Below are positions 36,045 to 48,060 of a stretch of DNA of 64,000 bases, piece after piece. The DNA is from Sphagnum compactum. Taxonomy: Eukaryota; Bryophyta; Sphagnopsida; Sphagnales. The stretch covers positions 10,726,001-10,790,000 of the forward strand of contig OZ234498.1 of the NCBI GenBank assembly GCA_965153455.1, read 5' to 3'. The notes below the pieces were generated by a model. That model saw only the letters and a list, made by a program, of their open reading frames with translations. It made no database searches and was not told the origin of the DNA. Both the position numbers and the translations under genes were made by a program. Each line of letters starts with the position of its first letter. Position 1 is the first letter of the stretch.

Positions 36045-39000
36045 TTCATGATTGCTTATTGAGACCTGGAAGACAACACAAACAAAAAATATATAGGCCT
36101 TCCAAATTTATACAATAAGTAGTTTATTAATTTATGATATTGAATAGTTATATATGTGCTCAACATGTGTTCAATATTTCAATTAAATATTTAAAAAATT
36201 TCCAAGTTATTCTTTTGTTCAATCTTGTTTTGGTTTTCATCCAAAACAATGACAACATTTGTAGGACCCAATATTTTGTGTGTGAAAATGTTGAATTAAT
36301 TGTTGTATTGTTCATAGTGACCTTGAAATATTTGTGATTCAAATTAGTGTTGTATAGGCACATGTTTCTTTCGTAACACTCACATGTATAAGTTGAAAAT
36401 CTTGAAAAAAAACTTTGTAGTTAAAATCAATATATTGGGTAGCTATGGCCATATATCACCTTATGTGAGGGTAGATAAAAAGGTGAACTATTTAAGTCCA
36501 CATCATTGTTTAAATCCTCCACTAAAACTTTATTCACAAGATATTTATATGAAGAACACAAATGTAGCTATGCAACAATAGGGTAATTTAGATAATGATT
36601 GTTTTCAATTTATGTGAATGTAAGGTGTATGGAGTATTTGGGAACAATGGGCAATTGCCATTACTTTGTAATTAGAAAGTATTGAGTTCCAAAGGAAGAT
36701 TGTAAACTTAAAGGTGACCGAAGGGTTTGATGGTATAAATAACATCGAACCTATAAGAGCAAAGTGGAGATTAAGTAATTAGTTACATAATCATGAAGCT
36801 TTATGTTTTCCACCTACAAACTAATGATTCATTATCAAACCAAACAAAACTACTTACCAAACATAAGTCATTAACAATAATAAAATTTGTACATTATGCC
36901 ATGTAATGAGTTTTGCTTTCAAACTGCCCGACATATTAACAAATATCTATATGAAAATTAAAATCTCAAAGTTAATCACCATGCTTCAATGTAGTGTACT
37001 TACTATATGCTTTCACAAGCCCAAACACATTCTTAAAGACTAAGCAAAAGAAAGCTTGACATGCACCTTCTTAAAACCTTGTCTTACCTAACTCAATCTA
37101 ATAGCTCAACAAGTGAGTCAAAGTATGACTTATCAAGCAGTATTTTACCTTTCCTTATGCTACGACTTATCAAGTATGATTCAACAAAACAACTAAATAT
37201 GTCTCTCATCAAACTAAATAAGTTTGACACCTTAACCTCATGAGTCACCCAATAAGCTAAAAAAATGGTCCAACTTCTAGAATTTCCTTCATTATCTAAC
37301 CCAAGGATTCAAGTTATCCTTAGCCATGTGTTTGATTTACATACTCACATTACAACCCCATGTCCATGTCTTCAATTTACACACTCGAGTTACATCTTCA
37401 ACTTATATAACATGTAAAATCTCATGTCACCTATTCAAGTTACAAAACTATCAAGTGCAATTCAAGTTACTCATATCACATTGCAATTTGTTGACTTTTT
37501 TTGCCATGATTTTCACATGTGAAAGTGTTTGAAGATTGTGGTCTATCACAAATTTCTAAGAGCATCTTCATTGGCATCAATATAATGGCAAATACACAAT
37601 ATTTCAGATGAAGTACAACCTTTAAATAGTGGGAAATTGGAATTTGAACTTGTAAAATATGCAAAGGACCTAGTGATCTCTAGAAAAGCCAATTAAAAAA
37701 AAAACATGGGCTACTTTTGATTGGTTGGTCCATATGGTCTCAGTGTTGGGCAGGTAAAGAAAATTTACTGGCTAAAAAGGGGTAGCAAGAATTTTTTTTA
37801 CCAAGTTGACTTTACCTCACATTTAGCCTACATTTTCCCACTTGTACCCACATGGTAATTATAGAGATAAAATGATGAAAAATTGACCCCTAGCCTTATC
37901 ATGTTAAAGGGTAGATGTTCCTCATTCACATATATCATTACCTAGATGATAATCTTGCAAAGCTTATATACCCTTACCTGGGTTTGAAAATTTGCAGGGT
38001 AAGGGTATGTATAGGACTCAATTTTTTTCAATCAGGTTAGGTTCTGGGTATAAAACATCATAATTTTATGGTAGATGGGTAGGTTGCCGGTAATCCTCGT
38101 CTTATACCCGGCATTGGGGGTAAGAAAAAGGGTATGTACTTTTAATTGATTAAGTAAGAATAAAAAATGTTCACACTTTGAAATTATTAGGACAGTTTTC
38201 AAATACAATGGAATTTACTCTTTTTTTTCAAAAAACCCTAATTGTGTGGGTATATCTTACATATACCCAATGGTATCAATAGGATATTATTTTTTCAGAT
38301 GTATATGTTCTGGGTATGTGATTCATTAGGGTATATTAGTTTTAAGAAAATAGGTTTTAAGACAAGGGGATATGCCTGACTCATAACCGGGGGGTATATA
38401 TGGCGGTAAAAGATATAACCACCCAACACTGGTTGGGGACAGACCAAAAAACTTTAGAAGAGGAAAAGCAGGTCTAGAGGTGGGTTATGTTGTTAAAGGG
38501 CCCTTGGTTCCTTAAACCCTCAAACCACATCAGCCCTCATGCTCATCATGTGATCTGCCCTTCAGCACACAATACTGATATAATCACAAACATGAAGGTG
38601 CCCTCCAGACACAATAGGAAATCTCCGTGACTGTTATGTGCCCTCCTACATTGGGTTGTGTGTATCATATATGCCAAGCCATCAAAGTGATCATGGTTTG
38701 AAAGAGACATTTGGAACAATGAAGTATTACGGAGCTTCATGTGCCTGCCTAACTCAATTGGGTTTGTAGTATCATGCATATATCAAGCAAGCCATCAAGC
38801 TAAAGAAAGCGATGAAGATTGAAACAGAGATGTGAAACATGAAGTGTTATTGAAACTCTCCCCAGGAAAAAAGGATTTGGACAACCATGATCATCTCGCT
38901 CCATGACAACAATGACTGAAAGTTACTTTAGCATGTCACTAAGTTCATGAGTTCCATGAAAGGGGAAAAGTTTCTTCTATGAAGAGGGAAAAAGGCTTTA

Positions 39001-39775
39001 CACCTTAACCATCACCATCACTCCATGACAATGACTGCAGCTATGTTACACTAGGTAACTGGCAAGGCAAGAGTTGGCTGATTATGAGCATGATGACTCT
39101 TTGAGGCCATGGAGATGAGCAGCTCCTTCTTCTTGCCTTTACCTGTCATTTGGTTTCAGCGTGTGGATGAAATGTACTTTTCTTTCCATGTTCTTTGGCA
39201 AGTTATGGATGTAAAGCAGAAACCATGAGTAGACAGTTGGATACTCAAGCATGGATGTCCAATGAAGAAGAGACATGTCATTGAGATGACCCCTAAAGCT
39301 GGTTATGAAAATCTCACTAATGATGGGTTCTAATGAAGGGGAAAACTTTTGCCCATGTTAATAAGTTATCACCCATTGCTGAAGATAAGCACCATCCCAA
39401 TTATGCAAATCATTTTTTGTTCTCATGTTCTACCACTTTCTTCAACCAGAATTTGCTCTCTCTCACCAACAGCAAATCCCCACATTCATTCAGAGGTATT
39501 GTTAACTTCACAGCCCAAGCCCCAATTTTCGGCTATAGAGATTGCAGATTGCTGACCTTAATGAGAATTCTAATGGGTGTCTAATCCGATTCACAAGATC
39601 TTTTGGAGTGTGACCAGAGCTCAGCATTGAGGCAATGATGTTTTGTTGTTTTTGGTTTGAAAAGAAAATTGCTTCATGGTTGATTCATACTCAGTGAATT
39701 TATCAATCAGATCTTTTGTTTGGTCATCGTCATTGTTGTTGTTGTTAAGACTTTGCAGACCTCAAAGCATTCTAC
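36045..39775. other. Intergenic, leading into the gene island
   Basis: AT-rich to about 38.4 kb, including a patch of GGGTA/TACCC words at 37,920-38,400. From 38.4 kb composition becomes gene-like; 39.3-39.77 kb is the probable promoter and 5' UTR side of the S1-family gene. Short frames at 39333-39584 are unsupported. Confidence 0.5.
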
Positions 39776-40216
39776 ATGGGGAAGAAGAAGATGATGCAAA
39801 CAATTCCAGTAACATGGATGCAAATGGTCATCACACTGCTTGTGATGTTCTTGGTGGCAATCAAAATGCCAGAAGTGGTTCATGCACGAGATTCAGTGGA
39901 TATCATCAACCAGTTAGACTCCACATTTACTTTGCACTGTCGGTCTCGAGATAATGATCTGATGCAACACGATATTACAGCTGGAGAAGACTTTGCATTC
40001 AGTTTCAATGAGAATATCTGGGGGACTACCGAGTTCTGGTGCAATTTCTGGTGGGGTAACAAATCGCAGGAGTTCACTGTGTGGAAGGGAAGCGATATTC
40101 GCGGTACTCATAAACAGATCTGTGCACAATGCGTGTATTATGTAAGGCCAGATGGATTCTATGTAGGTCAATGGAATGGACCACCTCCCACATTTATGGA
40201 TCCTTGGCTCACTTGA
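39776..40216 (+). CDS. Secreted S1 / S-protein homologue (SPH-like)
   Basis: Single-exon gene of 146 residues. Residues 1-37 form a signal peptide: basic start MGKKKMM, hydrophobic core MVITLLVMFLVAI, then VVHA before a likely cut. The mature part has the plant self-incompatibility S1 signature: INQLDSTFTLHCRSRDNDL, FSFNENIWGTTEFWCNFWW and ICAQCVYYV, with the four family cysteines at C55, C89, C116 and C119, which usually form two disulfides. A possible N-glycosylation site is NKS (95-97). In poppy the family founder is the stigma self-incompatibility determinant; most members have unknown roles as small secreted ligands or defence-type proteins, and nothing here proves a mating role. The gene is convergent with trehalase, with stops 528 bp apart. 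Confidence 0.9.
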   Translation: MGKKKMMQTIPVTWMQMVITLLVMFLVAIKMPEVVHARDSVDIINQLDSTFTLHCRSRDNDLMQHDITAGEDFAFSFNENIWGTTEFWCNFWWGNKSQEFTVWKGSDIRGTHKQICAQCVYYVRPDGFYVGQWNGPPPTFMDPWLT

Positions 40217-40391
40217 AACCTCATCAGCATCTGATGCCAAAATCATATTAAGCATCTGATGTCCCACAGATGATCAGCTGCAAATGGTGATCAACTTATT
40301 CTATCTCTAGAGTCAATCTCAATTCCAAGCTTCCCAAAATCCCTTCACAAGGGGAGGTCAAAATGCAAAAGAGTTCAGATGCAGACATGGG

Positions 40392-40403
40392 TTTATTAAT
40401 AAA
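40392..40403. terminator. Palindromic poly(A) signal shared by convergent genes
   Basis: TTTATTAATAAA is its own reverse complement and so gives AATAAA on both strands. It lies about 180 bp after the S1-gene stop (+) and about 340 bp after the trehalase stop (-). Use as a two-way poly(A) signal is inferred from position and sequence. Confidence 0.5.
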
Positions 40404-40743
40404 ACAACAGAGCCATCCAGATATGCATTTCACCTTTTAAAGTCTAATAAAAATGCAAGGCAATTTGCAGGTTAGTCTCTTTGGTGATGACCTGTTGCAT
40501 CGCAAGGATGATGTTATCTAGAATCTGCTTGTCCTTTAGATAGAAACATTCCGCCCCAAACAGGCAGAAATGGGGTGTGTAGGACTTAGTCAGAAATTTT
40601 GCAACCATCTTCTAAGTTGTGTTTTAGCAAAGGTTACAACTGTGGTTACCTTTGAGAATCCCTCTTTAAGTCTCTATATGGGTTTTGCCTTTTTCCTGCT
40701 ACAGTTGAATATACCATGTGTTGAATTGGGATTTGTTTTGATC

Positions 40744-43700
40744 TCATGAGCATCCAATAGGGAGGTCTGCTGGCCAACCATACTCCTGGAGAAGTGACAG
40801 CACTACACCATTTGTCCACCCGAAGCCAGTCTGTGACAATCATCAGCATGACAAAATAACCAATATTAGAGCTGTTAGACCAACCCTTCTCCCCTTTCCT
40901 GCATATACCATACCTGCCACTAACAATCAGCAGTCTTTTGCAAATATTCAATTGTTTTAAAAAAAGAGCAGGGTCCTCAAGCCCCAATTGGAATATTTCA
41001 GAATTTCAACAGTCAAGAATAAACACACAAAGTGCATCTCAATTTTTAGTCTATAACACTTACCTAGTGGCAGGGACAGTCATATTTGTCTGTCCCAGAC
41101 AAATGGGAGTTTGTTTCTCCAGGATTATATCACTAGTTTTTTTCTTCTTCTCAGCCAACCCTTTGAGAATTATTTAATGCTGAACATCAGTCATAGGGGT
41201 ACAGTATGTGGCAGACTAATGGGCTATAGCAGATTAAGGGGTTTCAATTGGATCTGCCTGTGAAACTGAAATCTGTAAGCAGCAATAGCTAAACTACAAA
41301 CGGTGAGATCATGGAATCAATCATCACGAAGTTGAATCTGCTTTACATACCTGGGGATTATACTCTCCGCCAAAGCCTTCTTGCCCGCAGTATTGAGCAT
41401 TGTATTTTTCAATCATCTTACCAACTGCTTGAAATGAAGCATAGTTTGAGCTAAGCCAGCGCCTTGCAATGCTCATGGCCGTTGTCTTGCCTTGATGGGA
41501 CTTGGTTGATGCTAGCCCTTCAATGATCATGTGTTGCAATGGAGGCCATGCATTTGGAAAATCCCTGGCACATGAACAAACACACTGAATTCAGCACACA
41601 TCCAAATGCACCATGTACCATATCACCATGGTCTTTGTCATCAAGCAAAAAATTAAAAAGTTCCGGGCTGGACTAAATCACAAAGACCCCTTTGGTCAAT
41701 TTTGACATTTGGAGATATCTGCTGAGAACCCATTGATTGCAGAATGCTTGGGTAGTTTCGACTTTTTTTACCCACTTGTCCACATGTTGCAACATATTAC
41801 CAACCAGATGAAGAGGGATTTTCCAAATGAATTGCATGTGCATTTTAGCCCACTGATTTGCCCATCAAGAAAAAAACAGCAACTTTACAAGACACTATGA
41901 AGTGGATAAATAAAAAAAAACCATTGCTGTCCTGTTTCTTTTAGAGATGTTGCGATGCCTGCTGCCAGCAGAAGACCCGAACTGTTGAGGGCAGCGATAA
42001 CCTTTCCTATCTTCTTATCTCCTGCATGCATGATCCAGTTCTGTTTTCTAATTAGGAGGGTTCAAGTAAGAACAGCACCGGTCTAGAAAATGGATGAACA
42101 AAGATCTTTCCTCTTTTGGATTCCAAGGAAAAAGGGAATTGGAAGGCATGATCATACATACTGGGGGCCAATACTCCACACCACAGAGGGATGAAATTGG
42201 AGGCAAAGGCATACTTATTCTGGCTTTCTTCATTCCATGGGTAAATGCCACCCTACAAAAGACAAAAAAAAATCAAACAATGGTCCCAATGATCGAATCC
42301 AGACGAAATTGACTTTCCTGGTTAAGTTAGTAAGTATATCTTGAGCTACGATTGTTGATGGTTGTCACCTTTTTGCTGCAAGCAGGAAGCCAATAATCAA
42401 ACCACTGACCCATCTTTGCATTCCAAAGAATACTTTGGATAGCTTTCTTGCGGGATTTGGCAAAAACTGAAAAGTTTCTGCTTGTTTCTATGTCACCAAC
42501 AACTTTTGCGAAAAATGCTATGTTGACCTCCATCTGCATACATTGACCCAGCCTCTGATTTAACATTCCCATCAAGATACTCAGATGTGAGGTAATAATG
42601 GGTTTCCATATGTGCTTGCAGATTATGAGTAGAAAAACACACACCTGAAACAGAAAGGAGTTGAGGTCAACAGGAATGATTGATGAAGTCCGGAGGGTAG
42701 TCAGATGTTCCTGGTCCCTAGGATGGATCCAAACACCACATAAGCAAAAGAGAGAGTATGATGATGGGTATTAGATGGTCCACAAAGATGTGACATAGAA
42801 AATTGCAAACGATTGGCACAATGCTCAGTATGATTTGAATGCATGATTCATGAGACTCACTGCATCCACCGAGAACTGAAATCCCATCCTGACTCGGCAG
42901 CTGTTGCAATGTCGTGATACACTTGCTTCTGGCGACTAGTGCTCAGTCCTGCTGTCACATTTGTGTCCTGGATTCAAATATCATAGATTTAGAACCTCGA
43001 ACCCCTTAAGCTATACACGTCCTCTTGATTTTACTTTCAGAAGGAGCTCTATCAGAGCTCCAGGAGAGAGGACCACTCGTGTTTTTTTGTTAGGATTTCC
43101 ATGAAGCAGGAAATTTTTTTGGTTAGAACTTTGGAGCAAAGATCCTTACTGTGGTGGAAGACTCAGGCCGTGGAGAGTCCCAACGAGCCCAATATCGGCT
43201 AAGTTGATGCACATTGCATCCTGAATCTTCAACCAACACTATGTGCGGGTCTGAAAAACACAAGCCACAAATAAAGGATTTTAAGGCACTCCAGTTCTTG
43301 TCACACCTACAATGTTTTGAAGGCACAGAATTCAGAACAAACCCATGTGGACAACAGTAGTTTTCTACAGTTACAAGAATCAACAAAAATAAATAGGAGC
43401 AATAATATTATAAACATGAAGGTCTTCCTCACCTGTCGTCCAAAACTTATGCTCTTGTAATAGAACCGGCAGTGCTGTTTTCAAAAGGCTAGGGTCTTGC
43501 ACAAGCTTGAAAATCGCAAGAATCATCATACTTAGAAGAGGAGGTTGGCTTGTGAAATATTGCAGCAAAGTAAAACACCCAATCCCTCTCTCAGATACTC
43601 CATACCCAATATTACTAGTCATTGGAGCCACCTTACTTGCTTGCTACCCATACATAATGGTTTTCGTATGGCTTTCTCTGCCACTTATTTTCATCCCGTA

Positions 43701-45200
43701 CAAGACACAATGGACAGGTCTTCTTCAGTCTACTGGACCTAACCATTGTGCAAAATCCACATACTCATTCTGCAAATCATGAAAACTATTATGTATTGAA
43801 ACATGCCAGGGGTACAGGCCATTGTGCCCTCAAGAGGTGCCTGTAAGGAATTTGGGCGAGCCTGGTAGGGCAAGCCAAATCTGCAAATTCCCAAATTCCT
43901 GCTCACAAGCACCTCTCGAGAGGGCAGAAATGGCCTGCACCCTGCACATCCCATAATACTGTATGTGGCCTGCTTACAAAGATTTGCCTCATTAAAGATT
44001 CACAGGAAGTTGACAATAATAAAATGTGTTTCTGGACAGAAGTTTGCACAAAACCTGCGATTTTCATAGTACATACGACCTCCATTTGGCATAAACCCAT
44101 ATTGCTCCACAAGTGCCAGCAAGCTCTCTACAATTCCTTTGGCTGTGTCCACCATTCCACTGACAAGGAGACCTCTGCAATTTCATGTTTTATAATAAAA
44201 CCTTATTATTCTTTTATAACAGTCAAGAACAAATCTCCCACTTCTTTTTTGTTAAGTGCAAATTTTTTTGGTTCTAAGCTACAAACTGGTGCAGTAAAGT
44301 AATCTGTTCAGACCATCATCATGTTTTTTTTGTTCTCAAAAGTGGCAGAAATGTCAAATGCAGAGAACAATGGATTACAGAAGATGGTCAACAAAGATCC
44401 TCAACAAAGATCTGACAAACCCATTTTGAAGACAATCTGAAACCAAAGAGAAAAAACAAAACAAAGTGCATCACCTGATAATCCAGTAGCTGTCCCAGTA
44501 ATAAACCTCTCGGAAACGATCACCAGGGATGATAAAAGGCTGGGGCACTGGTAGCAGAGTGTGCTGGTCGGGTTGTTTCTCCACAGTAGCTGCTGTTTGA
44601 CGTGCCAAGATGAGCCACAAAGCATGGATCTGCAATGCCCATTTCCTTACCTGTTGGTTTTGGACACCAGGGACGAAGTTGGCAGGAGTTGGAGTATAAT
44701 CCGCCGGCGTATATGCAAGCAAATCACTCCCTGGTTCATCGAAATACGAGTTTTGAAACTGTTGGAATGCACCTGATCAGTGGGCATCGAATCAAAGAAA
44801 ACCAGCCAACCCCCCCGCAACAAAAACGTTAGAGAAACAAACACCCCGCATGTCTGTCTGCAAGATCCACAGAGCAGCTCAGCTGAAGAAGAACATGATC
44901 CTCTAAGAAAGAAAACTCCCAAGAGAAAGGATGATGATGGATGGTGATAGCCATACTTGGTGGGATTGTGGTGTTTTGAGAAGAGGAGGAGGAGAGAGTT
45001 TGAAATGCCTTGGTGGTGACATTGAGCGGGTACTTCAAGGGCAGATCTACGTAAAACTTGGGGTCGAAATTGGGTCCTCCACCCAACGAAGCTAGCGCCG
45101 CCGTTTGCACTGCAATCAGAAAACTCAGCAGCGGAGATAACTGGATAGAAGAGATGACAGTGGCGTTCTCACACGCAGCTGCTGCAGAATACGTTTCCAT
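40744..45200 (-). CDS. TRE1: Trehalase (alpha,alpha-trehalase, GH37)
   Basis: Hydrolyses trehalose to two glucose, limiting this signalling sugar; plant TRE1 is a membrane-anchored, extracytosolic enzyme. Twelve GT-AG exons join to 571 codons: 45200-44957, 44772-44475, 44174-44055, 43548-43433, 43250-43150, 42967-42861, 42717-42645, 42533-42369, 42252-42162, 42021-41922, 41564-41351, 40830-40744. ATG 45200 is the first after an in-frame stop at 45323. Signature 1 is PGDRFREVYYWDSYW (164-178), signature 2 QQWDFPNAWPP (470-480). The catalytic acid candidate is D322 in ESGWDFSSRWM; the base is expected in GFGGEY near the end of exon 11; the C-terminal block is TGFGWTNGVVLSLLQEYGW. Residues 17-38 are moderately hydrophobic and may be the signal anchor. 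All signatures are intact, so I expect an active enzyme, close to usual plant length though with a shorter N-terminus than Arabidopsis. Confidence 0.96.
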
Positions 45201-45299
45201 CGCCCCCGCGGGAATGCGCGCGCGGGGGCGGGGGGTCGTTGTTTTTCCTTCAGCGACGTTCACAATGCTTCGGAGAGCGGCGTTTCTCGAGTCGGAGAA

Positions 45300-45678
45300 T
45301 GTGGAATCGAGAACTTGGAATCAAGCGAATTGGAGCAAATTTGTGGAATCAAGAACTTAGAACCGAGTGAATTGGAGCTAATTCGTGGAATCCAGAACTT
45401 GGAATCGAGTGAATTGGAGCTAATTCGTGGAATCGAGAACTTGGCATCACGTGAGTTCGTGGAAGCGAGAACTTGGAATTGCGTGCATTGGAACTAATTT
45501 GTGGAATTCAGTGAATTTGAGCTAATTTGTGGAATCGAGGATTTGGAATGGATTGAATTTGTGCTAATTTGTGGAATCGAGGATTTGGAATGGATTGAAT
45601 TTGAGCTAATTTGTGGAATCGAGGACGACTTGGAATGTAGTGAATTTGTGGAATCCAGAACTTGGAATCGATCGACAG
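45300..45678. repeat. 42-bp minisatellite upstream of trehalase
   Basis: About ten units of GTGGAATCGAGAACTTGG, then AATCGAGTGAATTGGAGCTAATTC, most 42 bp and some shortened to 28-35 bp. It begins 100 bp upstream of the trehalase start codon. Because 42 is a multiple of three, long frames stay open (14-residue repeats like SELELIRGIENLE on the plus strand), but these are repeat by-products with no start context or homology that I recognise. The array is richer in CpG than the spacer. Confidence 0.9.
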
Positions 45679-48060
45679 AATGGGGGAACAGCACGGGACG
45701 AACTTATATGGTTTCAACTTCACGTGCAACTTTTTCTTTTCTTTTCTTTTCTTTTCTTGTTGCGTTTTTCCTTTTCTTTTCTACTTGGTACTGTGTGTGT
45801 CAGCCTTTTTTTATTGGGTGCCAAATTTTGCACTATTGCCAAAATTTGAATTTTTTTTTGTTACAAATGCAATGATTTTTTTGATTTTTTTTTTCCAAAT
45901 TAAAAAAATAATTCTTAAAAAATTTATTTTAGTTTTTGCCAGATTTCTATGCATGGTTCAAGTAAGAAGCCCAAAAAAAGTCAGGATGTCTAATTTTATT
46001 CATTTTTAATAGCCAAAATTGGCCAAATCCTCTACAAAGTGGATGATCACTACAATAACCACATCACAAAATTGAGTAAAAAAAGGAAAAAAATGTGTGT
46101 GTGTGTGTGTGTTTTTCGGGGGCGTGTCGTAAATGCCTAAATTTACTGAAGTGCAATTTACAAGTATCCTACATACATAGTCATAAAGCTTTAGACAGGC
46201 CCCTCTTTGTTGACAAGTTTCTTTTTCTTCTTTTATTTTTTTCTTGGAAGCTCTTTCCGAGCAACCAAATGGCCTTAATGCATTGGATGTCCATTAGGCT
46301 TTTTGGATGTCCATTAGGCTTTTTGCGTAGCCATTCCAAAAACAAAGGGCCTAGGATGATCACTTTTGTTTAGGGTAAAGTCCCCCCGGGTGGGGCATTC
46401 CCAAAATAAGGGGCCTAGGACAAGATGGTATCACTTTTGTGTAGGATAAGGGGCGTTCCCTCCAAAAAGGACCTAAGTCAAGATCATATCACAAGCTAAG
46501 CTGCAAGGACTATCCACTTTGAAGTTGTACTAGAATGTTATTTACTTGAAGGATATATATATATGTTTTTTTGAGTACCTTTCTTTTGTGTTTCCATATG
46601 AGCTTTGAGGACTTTTCTTTTCTCCTTTTTGGTTTTTTTTCACATGAGCTATATATAAGTCACCATTTTCTTTTATTGGGTTTTTCATATGAGCTCTAAG
46701 CATTTTATTTTTTTCATTAAAAAAATCATAGAAGGAAACTATGCGATTTTTTATTTTTTAAAAATTCATCTATGTAACTAGGGTTTAATGTAATGATTTT
46801 TTATTTTTATTTTTTCTATTTTAAAAAAATGGTTGGAGAAAAAGTTGGAGCTTTGTGTGTACTGTGTACCTTTGATATGGGACTCAAAAATCTTGAAGAA
46901 GAGAAAAGAGGAAAGGTGTCAAAAGTAATTTGAGCTTTGCAATTACAAAACAAGCCATTAGAAACACAAGCCATGCATGCACCCAAAAAAGTCTTTTCAA
47001 GTTTGAAATTTCAACCAAAATCTGGTGACTTTCAGTGCATTTTTTTTCACACAAATCCTTTGCATGTTGCAGTGGTTTCTATTTCTGTTGCCAAGTGGCA
47101 AATTCGCCCTAAATTATGGTCTTTGGTCCCCAGTTTTCAGTGTCATACTAGGGGTGCATTCCCATGACAGGCCACCCACTATTTTCAGTGGTGACCATCC
47201 CCCATATTTGGGGTTCCATGTGAACAAGTGGCTCCGCCATGGGAGGATTTTTATCTTAAAATAATGTTTTACATGAAATCAACTTAATGGAATTTACAGT
47301 TCCATTTAACAAAAGTTCCAAAGACATGGATTCTCTCACTCTTTGACAACAAGATGAAATGGAGTTGGAAAATTGGGTGGGTGGGTGGATTTCATGGCAC
47401 CAGCACCCTATCAGGAACTTAAGACATTTTGACCACATAACTTCTTTTAGCCCACATAAAGAGTCAAAAGTCCATACCCAAAAAGAAAAAAAGAATGAAA
47501 AAAAAAGGAAAAAAACCGGATTTCTGCGTGCACAGTGCACCAAGGTACAGACACTGAAAAATTCACTAAAAGTTCTACAGGAGTTGCATGAAGCCTGTTC
47601 AGTGTGTGCAGAATCTCTCCTTTTGCTTTGCCATATGACCTTGATTTTATATCAATATGTTCTGCTCTATTCGGCTCCTAATCCCTGGAATCTTCGGTTG
47701 TATTCTGCTAATAGTAGTTCACTGGTTGGTCCGTGTGTTCTTTCCCATGCAAATAACCTGCATGGTTGTGGCCCTCACCGGCATTTTATCGTGACAGTGT
47801 CTGAACTGAGTAAGAGAGCTCTCTTAATGGTTACTATGCTCCATAGCTATTGTTAACTTGGCTGTGACCAAACTACATTGTCTCAGTTTAGACAAGGGTA
47901 GAAGAGGGGCAGCAGAGGAAATCGCTATTGCTGGTATCGATTTGTGCAATGGTTTGGTCCCTCGGCTATGGGTTTTTATTGAGCTCTCTGTGGAGCCTTA
48001 AGAATTAACAGGTCCACTCCTCGGTCAGTCAGTATATCATTTGTGTCCAGATCAAACAAC
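45679..48060. other. Intergenic between trehalase and BTB genes
   Basis: Holds a (GT)n run at 46094-46112, an exact direct repeat of TTGGATGTCCATTAGGCTTT at about 46282-46322 and repeated GGGCCTAGGA words (46345-46420). The 165-codon plus frame at 47359-47856 has no recognisable domain. Nothing else is supported. Confidence 0.55.

Noticed and set aside
45315-45875. Plus-strand 14-residue-repeat proteins upstream of trehalase
   Set aside because: They follow from a 42-bp repeat unit; a stop separates the two frames, unit lengths vary, and no family is recognised.
47359-47856. 165-codon plus-strand frame between trehalase and BTB
   Set aside because: No domain or conserved motif is visible, and the Lys-rich low-complexity stretch and opposing frame suggest chance.
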